Assembly: GCF_900100375.1 (NCBI RefSeq)
Contig: NZ_FNEZ01000007.1
Coordinates: 1-64,000, forward strand
DNA length: 64,000 nt
Source of the DNA: Flavobacterium noncentrifugens
GTDB taxonomy: Bacteria > Bacteroidota > Bacteroidia > Flavobacteriales > Flavobacteriaceae
Reading direction: 5' to 3'
Both the position numbers and the translations under genes were made by a program. Below the pieces are notes generated by a model that saw only the letters and a list, made by a program, of their open reading frames with translations, was not told the origin of the DNA and did not search any database. Of the stretch, positions 61,860-64,000 are shown in pieces; positions within the stretch are counted from its first letter, which is position 1, and each line of letters begins with the position of its first letter.

Positions 61860-61887
61860 ACAATTATCAATTATTATTTTTTTTATC

Positions 61888-63312
61888 ATGACACAAATTA
61901 CACCTGCAAAGGGTAAATTATCTCTAATATTATCAGTCATCAAAAAATCTTTGCGCGGCGAGGAACTTGACTTTACTACCGGGAGCATTCGCCTATCGGT
62001 AATTTTACTTGCCATTCCGATGATGCTCGAAATGATGATGGAATCTGTGTTTGCGCTGGTTGATTTATATTTCGTCGGGCATTTGGAACACAGCAGTTTC
62101 GCGATACAAACCGTTGGCCTGACCGAATCGGTTTTAACCATTATCTATTCACTTGCCATTGGGATCAGTATGGCAGCAACGGCTGTTGTAGCTCGAAGAA
62201 TCGGCGAAAAAGATCCGGCAGCGGCGGGAAAAGCCGGAATGCAGGCAATTTTAATTACTGTTGCCATTGTCGCGGTGATCAGTATTTTGGGCGTTATTTT
62301 CGGAACCAACATTTTATTGCTAATGGGTGCTTCACCGGAAGCCGCCAAACACGGAACGCCTTTCATCCAGATCATGATGGGCGGAAGCATCATTATTGCT
62401 TTGTTGTTTTTAATCAATGGGATTTTTCGAGGTGCGGGAAATGCTGCGATTGCGATGAAAAGCCTTTGGATCGCTAACATCAGCAACATTATTTTATGTC
62501 CGATATTGATCAACGGTTTTGGCCCGGTTCCCGCATTTGGCCTGACCGGAGCAGCGATTGCAACGACCATTGGCCGAAGCATTAGCGTTGGGTATCAATT
62601 GTATCATTTGTTCAATGGGAAAAATATGCTGAAGATCACATTGGCTTACCTGACTCCGGATTGGATCCAAATCAAAGCATTGGTACAAATTGCGGCGCCG
62701 GCAGTTTTGCAATTTGTGATCGCCTCGTGCAGCTGGATTTTCCTGGCGCAACTCGTGGCAACAACCGGCGGCGATAATGGATCTGCCGGTTATCAGACTG
62801 CGATGCGGCTGATGATGTTTTTCCTTTTGCCAGCCTGGGGATTGAGCAATGCCGCAGCGACATTGGTCGGACAAAATCTTGGCGCGAAAGAAGTGCAACG
62901 TGCAGAGGAATCGGTTTTAAAAACAGCGAAATACAATGTGATCTACATGGGAACCGTCATGCTGATTTCACTGCTTGGCGCCGAATACCTGGTGGCGTTT
63001 TTCACAAATGATGCAGAAGTCAGGATTTATGCTGTTCGCGCGGTGCGGATTATTGCGTGCGGTTATATTTTCTACGGAATCGGGATGGTGATGATCAATG
63101 CCTTTAACGGCGCAGGCGATACGTGGACACCGACAAAAGTCAACCTGATTGGGTTTTGGCTGTTCCAGATTCCGTTTGCGTGGCTGCTTGCCAAACATTT
63201 CGGGCTTGGCCCTGACGGTGTTTTCATTGCGATTCCGGTTGCCGAAACCATGATAACAATTGCAAGTTATATTTTGTTTAAGAGAGGAAAATGGAAAACG
63301 ATTAAGGTTTGA
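61888..63312 (+). CDS. MATE-family multidrug efflux transporter
   Basis: 474 residues with about twelve hydrophobic helices in two MATE halves; conserved blocks are IPMMLEMMMESVFALVDLYFVG near the start and AAATLVGQNLGAK in the second half. Such proteins export cationic drugs by Na+ or H+ antiport. The ATG at 61888 is chosen; an upstream TTG frame would extend into the palindrome. The leader is long and structured, suggesting regulation. Confidence 0.93.
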   Translation: MTQITPAKGKLSLILSVIKKSLRGEELDFTTGSIRLSVILLAIPMMLEMMMESVFALVDLYFVGHLEHSSFAIQTVGLTESVLTIIYSLAIGISMAATAVVARRIGEKDPAAAGKAGMQAILITVAIVAVISILGVIFGTNILLLMGASPEAAKHGTPFIQIMMGGSIIIALLFLINGIFRGAGNAAIAMKSLWIANISNIILCPILINGFGPVPAFGLTGAAIATTIGRSISVGYQLYHLFNGKNMLKITLAYLTPDWIQIKALVQIAAPAVLQFVIASCSWIFLAQLVATTGGDNGSAGYQTAMRLMMFFLLPAWGLSNAAATLVGQNLGAKEVQRAEESVLKTAKYNVIYMGTVMLISLLGAEYLVAFFTNDAEVRIYAVRAVRIIACGYIFYGIGMVMINAFNGAGDTWTPTKVNLIGFWLFQIPFAWLLAKHFGLGPDGVFIAIPVAETMITIASYILFKRGKWKTIKV

Positions 63313-63360
63313 TGTTGAACATCGAATGACAAACGTCGAACGGTCATATATTGAGCAAAA

Positions 63361-63389
63361 AAAAGACGCTGTTTGTTGCAGCGTCTTTT
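63361..63389. terminator. Bidirectional terminator after the MATE gene
   Basis: AAAAGACGCTG pairs perfectly with CAGCGTCTTTT across seven bases. A further 10-bp inverted repeat, GAATGACAAA (63324-63333) and TTTGTCATTC (63409-63418), surrounds it. Confidence 0.9.
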
Positions 63390-63440
63390 TTATGTTTGCA
63401 GGCTTTCATTTGTCATTCGTCAATCGACATTTGACCCTTA

Positions 63441-64000
63441 TTATTCCTGGCCCTGAATAAAATTTGTCAATTCATCTACGCTAGAGCTAAAGCTGAAAAT
63501 ATTGTTGAGCTTGAAGTAATTTTCTCTTTCCGTACAATGGTCATAAGCGAATTTAGCATAATCGAGTTTGCTTTCTTCAAAACCGAAAACTTCGGCGATT
63601 TTTGCAATTTGTCCTGCGCTTAGGCAGTTTGCAGACGTAATCTGTTTTGCGGTTTTTAATCTGGTATCGTCGAATTTCTGGTTTTTTACAGTGGCCAATG
63701 CACTGTTGAAATCTGCCGGAAGCATCGCGAATTTGCGGTTGCAGCCTCTTTCATGATCGTGTCCCGCATGATTGTCATTGTCGAAAGAACCGCTTGTTGT
63801 AGTTGTTGTTTGCGTGGTCACGACCGGGTCGTTGAAATTAACATTCATCCCGATATTTACACCTCCGGTATTCATTCCAACCGACATGTTCGTTCCCGCT
63901 GTAGTCGTTGTAGTTGTAGTTTGAGATACATTCATGGCTGGCGGCTGCGGTTGTCCGTAATGCATTACATATACATTTTTTGGCGCAACATAATGTTGTT
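63441..64000 (-). CDS. DUF4476 protein, 5' end cut by the window edge
   Basis: The C-terminal 95 residues form a DUF4476 domain (FNSALATVKNQKFDDTRLKTAKQ; FGFEESKLDYAKFAYDHCTE; both typical). Before it lies a Thr/Gly/Asn-rich low-complexity part with repeated runs of threonine. The frame stays open to base 64000 through QHYVAPKNVYV before the internal ATG at 63965, so the true start is beyond the window. Function is unknown; the family is common in Bacteroidota as exported proteins. Confidence 0.8.
   Translation of the reverse strand, partial: QHYVAPKNVYVMHYGQPQPPAMNVSQTTTTTTTAGTNMSVGMNTGGVNIGMNVNFNDPVVTTQTTTTTSGSFDNDNHAGHDHERGCNRKFAMLPADFNSALATVKNQKFDDTRLKTAKQITSANCLSAGQIAKIAEVFGFEESKLDYAKFAYDHCTERENYFKLNNIFSFSSSVDELTNFIQGQE

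Overview
The window comes from a Bacteroidota genome, most likely Flavobacterium or a close relative. Four things point there: promoters of the form TTG-N19/20-TAnnTTTG with no Shine-Dalgarno sequences; four proteins ending in type IX secretion (T9SS) sorting domains; the housekeeping order thrS-infC-rpmI-rplT; and a carotenoid operon beside a CarH-type photoreceptor. No prophage, CRISPR array or complete insertion sequence is visible.

Layout. 1-720: three tandem leftward promoters and the leader of what looks like an rRNA operon beyond the left edge, then the thrS promoter. 721-4136: thrS, infC (apparent AUA start), rpmI, rplT. 4.6-10.4 kb: small exported proteins, a Crp-type regulator with an AhpD-like protein, and an AraC regulator with two tandem SDR enzymes. 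10.4-15.2 kb: a complete cyanophycin set, with isoaspartyl peptidase and cyanophycinase divergent from cyanophycin synthetase. 15.4-27.9 kb: S9 peptidase, bestrophin, an exported family often labelled AsnB, a histidine kinase, dnaB, accA, an EamA transporter, an LptF/G permease and tgt. 28-36 kb: a small T9SS protein, then two paralogous membrane-anchored AraC regulators flanking a 1176-residue T9SS protein made of five repeats of exactly 543 bp, and a methyltransferase. 36-41.8 kb: alcohol dehydrogenase, split transketolase, an FKBP-like lipoprotein, an S4 protein, a phosphoribosyltransferase and aroK.

41.8-43.4 kb: two identical tRNA-Lys genes, tRNA-Leu(GAG), a 17-bp copy of the tRNA-Leu 3' end, and an orphan tyrosine recombinase whose N-terminus is out of frame at an A8 tract. 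43.4-47.2 kb: carH then crtI-crtB-crtZ. 47.2-49.4 kb: an ECF sigma factor, a putative anti-sigma factor and two DUF4252 proteins in one operon, with an ECF-type promoter that suggests autoregulation.

49.5-59.6 kb: an S41 peptidase, then a vitamin B12 uptake region. A cobalamin riboswitch precedes btuB, a BtuG-like lipoprotein, a second BtuG-like propeller with a T9SS tail, and a third T9SS protein; btuF-btuC-btuD run divergently. The T9SS-secreted proteins inside a riboswitch-controlled B12 operon are the strongest candidate here for an undescribed system. 59.6-64 kb: a DUF4468-like protein, trmL, an rluE-like gene, a disordered protein, a MATE transporter with a structured leader, and a DUF4476 gene cut by the right edge.

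Seven copies of a degenerate palindromic intergenic repeat lie in the first 25 kb. Most other ends of transcription units have clear hairpin-plus-T terminators.
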